DNA from: Tidjanibacter sp.
Lineage (GTDB): Bacteria; Bacteroidota; Bacteroidia; Bacteroidales; Rikenellaceae
Direction of reading: 5' to 3'
Length of the DNA: 6,713 nt
Assembly (NCBI GenBank): GCA_017630115.1
Contig: JAGBVY010000095.1
Span: 1-6,713 of the forward strand
This document shows, one piece after another, positions 1-6,377 of the stretch. The translations under genes and the position numbers were made by a program. The notes below the pieces were generated by a model that did not search any database, was not told where the DNA came from, and worked only from the letters and a program-made list of their open reading frames with translations. How positions within the stretch are numbered: position 1 is the stretch's first letter; the number at the start of each line of letters is the position of its first letter.

Positions 1-1153
1 AGTGGTGGTGGAGTGGGGCCATACGGAAGATGCGCCTACCCTCACCAAAGCGTTTGCGCGAGTAGCGGAAGTAGCCTGTCTGAATCATCACCGACAATAC
101 CTCAACCAGATAGATGCCACAGAGTATGGGCAGCAACAACTCCTTGCGGATGGCCAGAGCAAAGACGGCAATAATACCGCCAATGGCCAAGCTACCCGTA
201 TCACCCATAAATACCAGTGCGGGGTTGCAGTTGTACCACAAGAAACCAATCAGCGCACCCACGAAAGCGGCTCCAAAGACGGCCAACTCGCCACTGCCGG
301 GGATGTACATAATGTTCAGGTAGTCGGCATAGATGACGTGGCCTGAGAGGTAGGCCAAGATAGATAGCACCACCGCAATAATGGCGCTCACGCCGGTGTT
401 GAGTCCGTCGAGTCCGTCGGTGAGGTTGGAGCCATTCGATACGGCGGTGATGATAAATATGGCCACAAGTATGTAGAGTCCCCACGTCAGTAGGTCCCCC
501 GTCTTGCCCTTGATGGGAACGAAGAAGTGGTAGTCCATCTCGTTGTTCTTCACAAATGGGATGGTGGTCTTGGTGCTCTTCTCGCCAATGTAGTACTCCT
601 CGACCCTTTGGCTTACGGTGCCGTCGCCCTCGATAATCTCCACAACCTCGCTACTTTTGGTTGCGGTGTTCTTATCGACCACCACCACCTGCTCCGAGAA
701 GCACATAACTGTGCCCACGATGATGCCGAGGCCCACCTGACCCACAATTTTGAATTTGCCTTTCAGGCCATTTTTATTCTTACGAAAGACCTTGATATAG
801 TCGTCGGCAAAGCCCAGCGCACCGAGCCAGACGGTGCTGATAATCATCAGCCAGACGTAGATGTTGCTCAAATCGCCCAACAAAAGTATGGGTATGAGCA
901 CCGAGATGAGGATGATGATGCCGCCCATTGTGGGTGTGCCTTTTTTCTCCATCTGTCCTGCAAGGCCAAGGTCGCGAATATCCTCGCCAATCTGTTTGCG
1001 CCTAAGAAAGCGAATCAACTTGCCACCGAAGATTGAGCCAATCAGCAGTGCGAGGATAATTGCGCCCACCGAGCGGAATGATAAGTACTGAAACATACCC
1101 AATCCGGGGATGTCGAAGTTTTGTTCGAGATACTTTACTAACGAATAAATCAT
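1..1153 (-). CDS. mraY: MraY, phospho-MurNAc-pentapeptide translocase (partial, C-terminus off the window)
   Basis: MraY is an integral membrane enzyme that transfers phospho-MurNAc-pentapeptide from the UDP precursor to undecaprenyl phosphate, giving lipid I. The reading frame is open from ATG at 1153 to the window edge, with 384 complete codons. Visible family motifs are GTPTMGG (about residues 93-99), the Asp pair D117-D118 in FADDY, NLTDGLDGL (243-251), FMGDTGS (315-321) and MAPLHHH (378-384), the start of the MAPLHHHFE motif. These contain the metal-binding and catalytic acidic residues of the family. Many hydrophobic segments are present, as expected for a polytopic protein. Bacteroidetes homologues run to a little over 400 residues, so probably only a few dozen are missing. 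A polar segment at about 154-205 lengthens the loop after the fourth membrane helix compared with E. coli. The gene follows murE after 91 bp. The start is preceded by AT-rich sequence ending TAAAG, with no Shine-Dalgarno motif. Confidence 0.97.
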   Translation of the reverse strand, partial: MIYSLVKYLEQNFDIPGLGMFQYLSFRSVGAIILALLIGSIFGGKLIRFLRRKQIGEDIRDLGLAGQMEKKGTPTMGGIIILISVLIPILLLGDLSNIYVWLMIISTVWLGALGFADDYIKVFRKNKNGLKGKFKIVGQVGLGIIVGTVMCFSEQVVVVDKNTATKSSEVVEIIEGDGTVSQRVEEYYIGEKSTKTTIPFVKNNEMDYHFFVPIKGKTGDLLTWGLYILVAIFIITAVSNGSNLTDGLDGLNTGVSAIIAVVLSILAYLSGHVIYADYLNIMYIPGSGELAVFGAAFVGALIGFLWYNCNPALVFMGDTGSLAIGGIIAVFALAIRKELLLPILCGIYLVEVLSVMIQTGYFRYSRKRFGEGRRIFRMAPLHHH

Positions 1154-1204
1154 CTTTACTTTATATTATTTTTTATTTATTCAGCCTGAGTTTGTAAATT
1201 ATTG

Positions 1205-1212
1205 CAAAACTA
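1205..1212 (-). promoter_or_regulatory. Candidate Bacteroidetes -7 promoter element upstream of mraY
   Basis: On the minus strand this reads TAGTTTTG, a full match to the Bacteroidetes -7 consensus TAnnTTTG, in the AT-rich 91-bp gap between murE and mraY. Transcription from it would leave a leader of roughly 40-50 nt. No good TTTG -33 element lies 19-21 bp upstream (the best is TAAG at 20 bp), so the site may be weak or accidental in AT-rich DNA. If real, it would let mraY and the genes after it be transcribed separately from rsmH-ftsI-murE. Confidence 0.3.
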
Positions 1213-1244
1213 TATGTGGTATTTCTAAAAATCTTAATATATGG

Positions 1245-2696
1245 CTACTGTTCCAATGTGCGGAAATAGGCCTCCACCTCTTCTTGGTCGGAGAAGTGGC
1301 GACGCTCGGTACCCACAATCTGGTAGTCCTCGTGGCCCTTGCCGGCAATCAGCACAACATCGCCACTCTGGGCCATACGCAGCGCGGTGCGGATGGCTTG
1401 TGCGCGGTCGGTGATTGTGAGGTAGTTGTTGCGCCCCACAACGCCCTGTTCCATATCGGCCAATATGGCCTCGGGGCTCTCGGTGCGGGGGTTATCGGAG
1501 GTGAATATGGCGGTGTGGGAGCCCTCGGCAGCTATGGCGGCCATCTCAGGACGCTTGCTCCTATCGCGGTCGCCACCACAGCCACATACAGTAATGAGGC
1601 GGTGGGCCTGACCTACGTCGTTGATTGTCGAGATGACGTTGGCCAGAGCATCGGGTGTGTGGGCATAATCAACCACAGCTGTAATGCCCGTAGCAGAGCG
1701 GAAAGTTTGGAATCGACCACATACGCTCCTGAGCGAGCTTAGGGCCACAAGCACTTCGTCGCGGTCGAAGCCTACGAGCGTGGCGGCCTTATAGACTGCC
1801 GTGAGGTTGTAGCCATTGAACCTACCCAGCAGGTGTGACCACATCTGCTGACCGTCGATTTCCAGCAGCATACCTTCGAGCGAGGTCTCTACAATCTTTG
1901 TGTTGGTCGTGCCAATGCCCCTGAGCGAGTAGGTCTGTTTTTGGGCCTTGCAATTCTGCAACATAACCGCTCCATTCTTATCGTCGGCATTTACCAAAGC
2001 CCAACTGCTCTTTGGCAGGCCGTCGAAGAGCAACTTCTTGGCCCTGATATACTCGCCAAAGGTTTTGTGGTAGTCGAGGTGGTCGTGGGTGAGGTTGCTG
2101 AACAGCGCACCCTTAAACGATAGACCTGTGGTGCGGTGTTGCACCAAACTGTGCGATGAAACCTCCATAAAGCAGTAGCCACAACCCTCGCTGACCATCT
2201 CGGCCAAGAGTCGGTTGAGGGTAATAGCGTCGGGGGTGGTGTGGGTAGAGTGGATGCTACGAGAGCCCACCTTATAGACCACCGTTGAGATGAGTCCTGC
2301 CTTATAGCCCAACTTTTCGGTCAGCTCATAGAGTAGGGTGGCGGTAGTGGTCTTGCCATTGGTGCCCGTCACTCCCACCAACATAAGTTGCTCGCTGGGA
2401 CGACCATAGAAGTTCGCCGCTATCCATCCCAAGGCGTGGCTACTATTATCCACAACAACATAGCTAACATTGGGCTCTATCTCTGTGGGGAGTTCCTCAC
2501 AAATGACCACATCAGCACCCTTTTCGGTGGCTGAGTGGATGAAACGGTGGCCATCGACCACAGTACCTCTGATGGCTGCAAAGAGTGCCCCCTTGCGTGC
2601 CTCGCGTGAGTCCATTGTAAGCAATTCCACCTCGTTCTCGGTGGGGCCTACAATCTCCCTTATATCAACTCCTTCGAGTAATTGGTTCAGTCTCAT
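1245..2696 (-). CDS. murE: MurE, UDP-MurNAc-L-Ala-D-Glu:meso-diaminopimelate ligase
   Basis: MurE is a cytoplasmic ATP-dependent amide ligase that adds the third residue of the peptidoglycan stem peptide to UDP-MurNAc-L-Ala-D-Glu. The 483-residue protein has the three-domain layout of Mur ligases: an N-terminal UDP-substrate domain (about 1-100), a central ATPase domain with P-loop GTNGKTTT (111-118), and a C-terminal domain beginning near residue 330. Other motifs are MEVSSHSL (177-184), NLTHDHLDYH (201-210), YIRAKKLLF (216-224) with K220 as the likely carbamylated lysine, DYAHTPDAL (343-351) and GKGHEDYQ (453-460). DNPR at 401-404 is the signature of enzymes that select meso-diaminopimelate over lysine, so DAP-type peptidoglycan is predicted. 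Length is normal for the family. ATG at 2696 gives the expected N-terminus MRLNQLLEG and is preceded by CAAAGAT, with no Shine-Dalgarno motif. It lies 33 bp downstream of ftsI and is probably co-transcribed with it. Confidence 0.98.
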   Translation of the reverse strand: MRLNQLLEGVDIREIVGPTENEVELLTMDSREARKGALFAAIRGTVVDGHRFIHSATEKGADVVICEELPTEIEPNVSYVVVDNSSHALGWIAANFYGRPSEQLMLVGVTGTNGKTTTATLLYELTEKLGYKAGLISTVVYKVGSRSIHSTHTTPDAITLNRLLAEMVSEGCGYCFMEVSSHSLVQHRTTGLSFKGALFSNLTHDHLDYHKTFGEYIRAKKLLFDGLPKSSWALVNADDKNGAVMLQNCKAQKQTYSLRGIGTTNTKIVETSLEGMLLEIDGQQMWSHLLGRFNGYNLTAVYKAATLVGFDRDEVLVALSSLRSVCGRFQTFRSATGITAVVDYAHTPDALANVISTINDVGQAHRLITVCGCGGDRDRSKRPEMAAIAAEGSHTAIFTSDNPRTESPEAILADMEQGVVGRNNYLTITDRAQAIRTALRMAQSGDVVLIAGKGHEDYQIVGTERRHFSDQEEVEAYFRTLEQ

Positions 2697-2729
2697 ATCT
2701 TTGTGTAAATCTGTTCTGTCAAACTAAAC

Positions 2730-4868
2730 TTATTTCGTGTTGGTTACCTCCAATCGCAGTCTTACCTCGCAGGGGAGTTTGCCCTCCACCACGCTCTGCT
2801 CTACAACACTGCCTTGGCCAGAGAAACTAACCTTGCAGCCCGCTTGTTCGAGCGTGTAGAGTGCATCCCTCAGACCCATACCCACCACATCGGGCACTTC
2901 GGTCACAAAGCTCTCGCCCTGCTCATTGCCGTAGTTTACACTCACAGCCTTTTCAACAGCCTCGTCACAGCTCCTTTTGGCGTGGGGGGCTGAGGCCATA
3001 CCTTTGGTGGCTGATGTGTGCCACTCGGGGTCGTGGGCGTAGATATATTCGGCAATCTCCTTAAAAACGGGTAGAGCCACACCTGCGCCGGTGTAGTACT
3101 TTATCTCGCTTGCCGCTTTGGGGGTCTTAATCGATACAATGCAGCTATACTTGGGGTTGTCGGCGGGGAAGTAGCCGACAAAGGTGGCCAAGTACTCCCT
3201 GTTTCCATTTTTGTCGATGTAGGCCGTCTGACCCCTTCTATTTTTGGGTAGCATAACCTGAGCTGTGCCGGTCTTGCCTGCCACCGCAAAGGGTAACTTA
3301 GAGAGGGCGTGACCTGTTCCCTCTTTGGCCGTTATGACCGCCTCCATACACTCCTTTAAGGCGGCCAAGGTGGAGGGTTTGCAGATGGCCGGATTGACCA
3401 CCTCCGTCTGGAACTCCTCAATCACCACTCCGTCCTTCTCGATGCGTTTTACGAGCACGGGGGTAATGAGTTTGCCATTGTTGGCCACAGCATTGTAGAA
3501 CATCAGCACCTGCATCGGGGTCATATCGAGCTCGTAGCCATAGGCTGTTTGGGCCAAGGTGGTGTGCGACCAACCGCCACTTTTCCTATTAGAGGGGTCT
3601 TTTATGGCTCTGAAACCCAAGCCTTTCAGGCGTTGGATGTCGCTGACCTTATCCAAGCCGATGGAGTTGATATAGTTTACCCACCTCTCGGGCTCTTTGC
3701 CATAGGTGTCGGTGACGGTCTTTACAAATCCAATGTTCGACGACTCCACGAAGATACCTTTAAGCGTGGTCTTGCCCGTCTTGTTGCCCACAACGTGGGT
3801 ATCTCTAATCGTCAGGCCGTTTATCTGAGCCGAAGGCTTCGTGCCGCAGTTAATCTTGCGGTCAATCGACAGACCCGCCTCGTCAATCAAAGCCATCAGC
3901 GACACCGCCTTGAAGGTCGAACCGGGTGAGCCGTGCCAACGTATGGCGTAGTTGAAGTCGTCCTCCATAGTTCCCTCAGGGTGGCGGGTGAGGTTGGCCA
4001 TAGCTCTAATCTCGCCCGTGGAGCACTCCACAACCACCGCAGTGCCGTCGAGAGCTTTGTTTTCTTCGAGCTTGCGACGCAGAGCACCCTCCACAACATC
4101 CTGCAAGTCGATATCAATGGTGGTGTGGATGTCGTTGCCATCTTTGGCGGGGGAGTTTATGGTGTCGATGATTGGCACCTTCGAGCTATGACGTGCGTCG
4201 AGCCACAAGAAACGGTTTACTCCGTCCGAGGCCTTCATCTCTTTCTCATAGGCCTTTTCCACGCCACTCGAAATGGTGTACGAAGCCAGCGAGCCGTGGA
4301 GTTTTTGGCGTATGGTGGCGGGCTCAACAATGAGTCCATATTTGCGTTGCATAAGCGGGAATTGGCGCAAGCGGTTGTACTCCCACTGATTCAGCGCCCT
4401 CTTGGTTACAAACGGGCGGCTATAATAGGGCTTGGCCAACTTGCGCATACAGGTATCGCGCGTCTTAATCAGGAAGTCGTCGTAGTACCTCGGGCTCTTG
4501 CCAAACATAGCCGAGAGAGAGTCGCACAGGGCGGGGCGCAGGATGTTGAAGATGGAGTCGGTGAGGGCCTCGGCGTGCAAATCGAGTCTTATGCGGTAGC
4601 CACGAGCGTCGGTTGTAAGCACGGCACCCGAGCGGTCATAGACGTTGCCACGATAGCCCTCCACCTCCTCGGTGGTGAAGCACTTATCCTGCGAGAGATT
4701 CCTCAGAGGCTCGCCGTTGGGGCCCCATTGGGTGATGAGTATCTGAGCAATTATGCCCAAAGAGAGCAGGGCGAAGATGATGTACATCTTCCTCACCTTT
4801 ATCTGGATGCTCTTTTTTATGCGACCCGGGTGGGGGTCGATGGCTTTATTATCTTTCGGATCTCTCAT
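2730..4868 (-). CDS. ftsI: FtsI-type septal penicillin-binding protein (class B transpeptidase) with C-terminal PASTA domain
   Basis: This is a monofunctional class B transpeptidase anchored in the inner membrane. It cross-links septal peptidoglycan and is the expected target of beta-lactams. The 712-residue protein has a basic cytoplasmic N-terminus, one membrane helix (about 28-47) and a PBP dimerisation domain opening with RGNVYDRSG (73-81). The transpeptidase domain carries all three active-site motifs: STFK with nucleophile S317 (317-320), SSN (376-378) and KTG in GKTGTAQ (532-534). A serine- and alanine-rich linker (about 615-655) leads to one PASTA domain (about 657-709). The PASTA extension explains much of the length over E. 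coli FtsI (588 residues) and is usual in Bacteroidetes. Its start overlaps the end of the upstream FtsL-like gene by 20 bp, which suggests translational coupling. Gene position between ftsL and murE supports FtsI rather than the elongation-specific PBP2. Confidence 0.96.
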   Translation of the reverse strand: MRDPKDNKAIDPHPGRIKKSIQIKVRKMYIIFALLSLGIIAQILITQWGPNGEPLRNLSQDKCFTTEEVEGYRGNVYDRSGAVLTTDARGYRIRLDLHAEALTDSIFNILRPALCDSLSAMFGKSPRYYDDFLIKTRDTCMRKLAKPYYSRPFVTKRALNQWEYNRLRQFPLMQRKYGLIVEPATIRQKLHGSLASYTISSGVEKAYEKEMKASDGVNRFLWLDARHSSKVPIIDTINSPAKDGNDIHTTIDIDLQDVVEGALRRKLEENKALDGTAVVVECSTGEIRAMANLTRHPEGTMEDDFNYAIRWHGSPGSTFKAVSLMALIDEAGLSIDRKINCGTKPSAQINGLTIRDTHVVGNKTGKTTLKGIFVESSNIGFVKTVTDTYGKEPERWVNYINSIGLDKVSDIQRLKGLGFRAIKDPSNRKSGGWSHTTLAQTAYGYELDMTPMQVLMFYNAVANNGKLITPVLVKRIEKDGVVIEEFQTEVVNPAICKPSTLAALKECMEAVITAKEGTGHALSKLPFAVAGKTGTAQVMLPKNRRGQTAYIDKNGNREYLATFVGYFPADNPKYSCIVSIKTPKAASEIKYYTGAGVALPVFKEIAEYIYAHDPEWHTSATKGMASAPHAKRSCDEAVEKAVSVNYGNEQGESFVTEVPDVVGMGLRDALYTLEQAGCKVSFSGQGSVVEQSVVEGKLPCEVRLRLEVTNTK

Positions 4869-5271
4869 CTTTGCGGATTACTACGGGTGGAATGGTGTTC
4901 TGACGGATGTCAATCTTGCGGGCCTTAATCTCCTCTTCGAGGTTGATGTAGCGCACCGTATTGAGCCTCTTGGAGGAGAGCAAAAGCGCCTCCGAGCGGA
5001 GTTGCTGCAACCTCAGGCGCGAGCTTATCTCCTCACGCAAAGTGCGCTGGGCGTTGAAAATGTAGCCCATATAGAGTATGATAAGCAGACAACAATAGAG
5101 CATAAAGGGGTAGTAGCGACGTATCCCGGGGCGGTAGAGTAGCTCGCCCGAGAAAAAATCTTTCGTGCCACCCCTCTTGGGGCGGTTTATGTCGCTTGGC
5201 TTTACAGCACCTGTGGGTTTATGGTCGCCCTTTGGTGCGGTGCTCTGTCGGCCGTTTTTGCTAAGTCCCAT
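4849..5271 (-). CDS. ftsL: FtsL-like cell division membrane protein
   Basis: This 140-residue single-pass membrane protein is probably the Bacteroidetes counterpart of FtsL, a divisome subunit that works with FtsB and FtsQ to activate FtsW and FtsI. The sequence shows a long basic, polar cytoplasmic N-terminus (1-52), one hydrophobic helix (about 53-72, YYPFMLYCCLLIILYMGYIF), then a charged, leucine-containing segment (about 75-115) with coiled-coil character. The tail is short and very charged, ending RKDERSER. This topology and the position directly before ftsI match FtsL. The sequence itself is too divergent from E. coli FtsL to identify by eye, so the call rests on topology and synteny. 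The N-terminus before the helix is longer than in E. coli FtsL. The ATG at 5271 extends a run of seven A's and has no Shine-Dalgarno motif. The stop lies inside ftsI (20-bp overlap). Confidence 0.8.
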   Translation of the reverse strand: MGLSKNGRQSTAPKGDHKPTGAVKPSDINRPKRGGTKDFFSGELLYRPGIRRYYPFMLYCCLLIILYMGYIFNAQRTLREEISSRLRLQQLRSEALLLSSKRLNTVRYINLEEEIKARKIDIRQNTIPPVVIRKDERSER

Positions 5272-5280
5272 TTTTTTTGA

Positions 5281-5310
5281 GTTGTCAGTTGTCAGTTATC
5301 AGTTATCAGT
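5281..5310. repeat. Heptanucleotide tandem repeat between rsmH and the ftsL-like gene
   Basis: Four perfect-period 7-bp units lie head to tail on the plus strand: GTTGTCA twice, then GTTATCA twice, followed by a partial GT. On the minus (coding) strand the units read TGATAAC and TGACAAC. The two unit types differ by one transition and are grouped in pairs rather than mixed. The array fills nearly half of the 65-bp gap between the rsmH stop and the ftsL-like start. Because the period is not a multiple of three, the TGA in each unit falls in successive frames and closes all three. Any regulatory role is inference. Confidence 0.9.
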
Positions 5311-5336
5311 AATATGAGTGGTTTGGAGGTGGAAAT

Positions 5337-6248
5337 CTATCTCTTCTCGGCCACTCTAAGTTTGGCACTGCGTGAGCGGGGGTTGCGCTCGACCTCCTCG
5401 GCGGTGGGTACAATGGCCTTCTTGCTCACTGCTACCCAAGGGGTGGTGGCGTTGCCATAAAAATCTTTTTCCACACGACCCTCGAAGTTGCCCGTCTTGA
5501 TAAAATTCTTTACCAAGCGGTCTTCGAGCGAGTGGTACGATATAACACAAAGGCGACCTCCGGGGCGGAGGACTTTCAGGCTCTGTTCGAGCGCCATCTT
5601 CAAGGCCTCCATCTCGCCATTGACCTCAATACGCAATGCCTGAAATAGCTTGGTCAGGAACTTGGCACCATCCTTCTTGGGGGTGCAGGGTGCTACGGCC
5701 TCTATTAGCTCGCCTGTGGTGGTAATCTCCTTGGTGGAGCGGTAGCGCACAATGCACGAGGCTATTTTGTAGGTCGTATCCAACTCGCCATACTCCTTGA
5801 AAATACGAGCCAAATCCTCTGCCGAGTAGGTGGCAATAAGTTCTCGCGCGGAGAAGGTGGCCCTCTGATTCATCCTCATATCCAGCGGAGCGTCGGCCTT
5901 GAACGAGAAACCCCTCTCGGCGGTGTCGAAGTGGTGGGACGATACGCCCAAGTCGGCCAAGATGCCATCTACCTCACCGTCGGCCACACCACGCAGGCGC
6001 AACTGCGAGCGCAGAAAACGAAAATTGCTCTCCACAAAGAAGTGCCTCTCGTCGCCAGTCATATTGGCCTTGGCATCGGCATCTTGATCGAAGGAGAAGA
6101 GTGTGCCCTCATCGGAGAGAGAGGCGAGGATTAAGCGCGAGTGGCCGCCACCGCCAAAGGTCAAATCGGCATATATGCCATTGGGTTTGATGTCCAAACC
6201 TTCAATGCTTTCGTCGGCGAGTGCGGGGGTATGGTAAATCTCGGTCAT
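5337..6248 (-). CDS. rsmH: RsmH (MraW), 16S rRNA N4-methylcytosine 1402 methyltransferase
   Basis: RsmH uses S-adenosylmethionine to methylate N4 of cytidine 1402 of 16S rRNA in the ribosomal P site (E. coli numbering). The 303-residue protein is close to the E. coli length of 313. Recognisable family blocks are YHTPAL near the N-terminus, the SAM-binding motif DLTFGGGGHS (28-37), the acidic strand end FSFDQDADA (51-59), ILADLGVSSHHFD (96-108), RGFSFKADAPLDMRM (112-126), FQALRIEVN (202-210), GGRLCVISYHSLEDR (230-244) and the C-terminal RNPRSRSAKLR (288-298). The start ATG at 6248 gives a complete N-terminus. The upstream gene is ispF rather than the usual mraZ. The first base of the start codon is the last base of a 46-bp inverted repeat, so initiation or transcription may be controlled there. 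Confidence 0.98.
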   Translation of the reverse strand: MTEIYHTPALADESIEGLDIKPNGIYADLTFGGGGHSRLILASLSDEGTLFSFDQDADAKANMTGDERHFFVESNFRFLRSQLRLRGVADGEVDGILADLGVSSHHFDTAERGFSFKADAPLDMRMNQRATFSARELIATYSAEDLARIFKEYGELDTTYKIASCIVRYRSTKEITTTGELIEAVAPCTPKKDGAKFLTKLFQALRIEVNGEMEALKMALEQSLKVLRPGGRLCVISYHSLEDRLVKNFIKTGNFEGRVEKDFYGNATTPWVAVSKKAIVPTAEEVERNPRSRSAKLRVAEKR

Positions 6249-6293
6249 AGCGTTTTCTTACAAAGTATTGAAATACTTTGTAAAGGTACGCTA
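6248..6293. promoter_or_regulatory. Two-tier inverted repeat (possible operator or leader hairpin) at the rsmH start
   Basis: Perfect 12-bp inner arms, TTACAAAGTATT (6258-6269) and AATACTTTGTAA (6272-6283), are separated by 2 bp. Perfect 6-bp outer arms, TAGCGT (6248-6253) and ACGCTA (6288-6293), share the same centre at 6270.5. The 4 bp between the tiers on each side do not pair. Each inner arm holds a nonamer with its own TAC-N3-GTA symmetry (6259-6267 and 6274-6282). As RNA this would form a hairpin with its outer stem ending at the A of the rsmH ATG. As DNA it looks like a dimer or tetramer operator overlapping a candidate -7 element. The binding factor is unknown. Confidence 0.7.
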
Positions 6294-6313
6294 TTTGCTA
6301 CGAAGATTGCAAC
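6281..6313 (-). promoter_or_regulatory. Candidate rsmH-proximal promoter (overlaps the inverted repeat)
   Basis: On the minus strand, GTTG (6313-6310) lies 21 bp before TACCTTTA (6288-6281). This fits the Bacteroidetes pattern TTTG-N19-21-TAnnTTTG with one mismatch in each element. The -7 element sits inside the inverted repeat, so the start site would fall within it and the leader would be only about 25-30 nt. A protein bound to the dyad would then block this promoter directly. The match is by eye and could be chance. Confidence 0.35.
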
Positions 6314-6323
6314 AAAAACCGCA

Positions 6324-6354
6324 GAAAGTTATTAACAATTTTAACTAAGGGAAA
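6324..6354 (-). promoter_or_regulatory. Candidate rsmH-distal promoter
   Basis: On the minus strand, TTTC (6354-6351) lies 19 bp before TAACTTTC (6331-6324), one mismatch per element from the Bacteroidetes consensus. Transcription from here would give a leader of about 70 nt that carries the whole inverted repeat as RNA, allowing a hairpin next to the rsmH start codon. It competes with the proximal candidate, and neither is proven. Confidence 0.3.
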
Positions 6355-6377
6355 TTTTGGCCCTCTCGCAGAGAGTT

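Noticed and set aside
527..1036. Plus-strand open frame of 169 codons opposite mraY
   Set aside because: Antisense to a continuous MraY frame with all family motifs. Its His- and Asp-rich translation is typical of a shadow of a membrane protein gene.
1284..1742. Plus-strand open frame of 152 codons opposite murE
   Set aside because: Fully covered by MurE, with no domain, no start context and no independent support.
2697..2729. Promoter in the ftsI-murE gap
   Set aside because: The 33-bp gap has no TAnnTTTG match on the coding strand and is too short to argue for a separate transcript.
3933..4928. Long plus-strand open frame of 331 codons opposite ftsI and the ftsL-like gene
   Set aside because: It lies antisense to a fully motif-supported FtsI, has no recognisable domain, and is explained by codon bias in the real gene leaving the opposite frame free of stops.
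6328..6336. Short palindrome GTTATTAAC in the ispF-rsmH gap
   Set aside because: Only 4-bp arms in AT-rich DNA, easily expected by chance and not repeated nearby.
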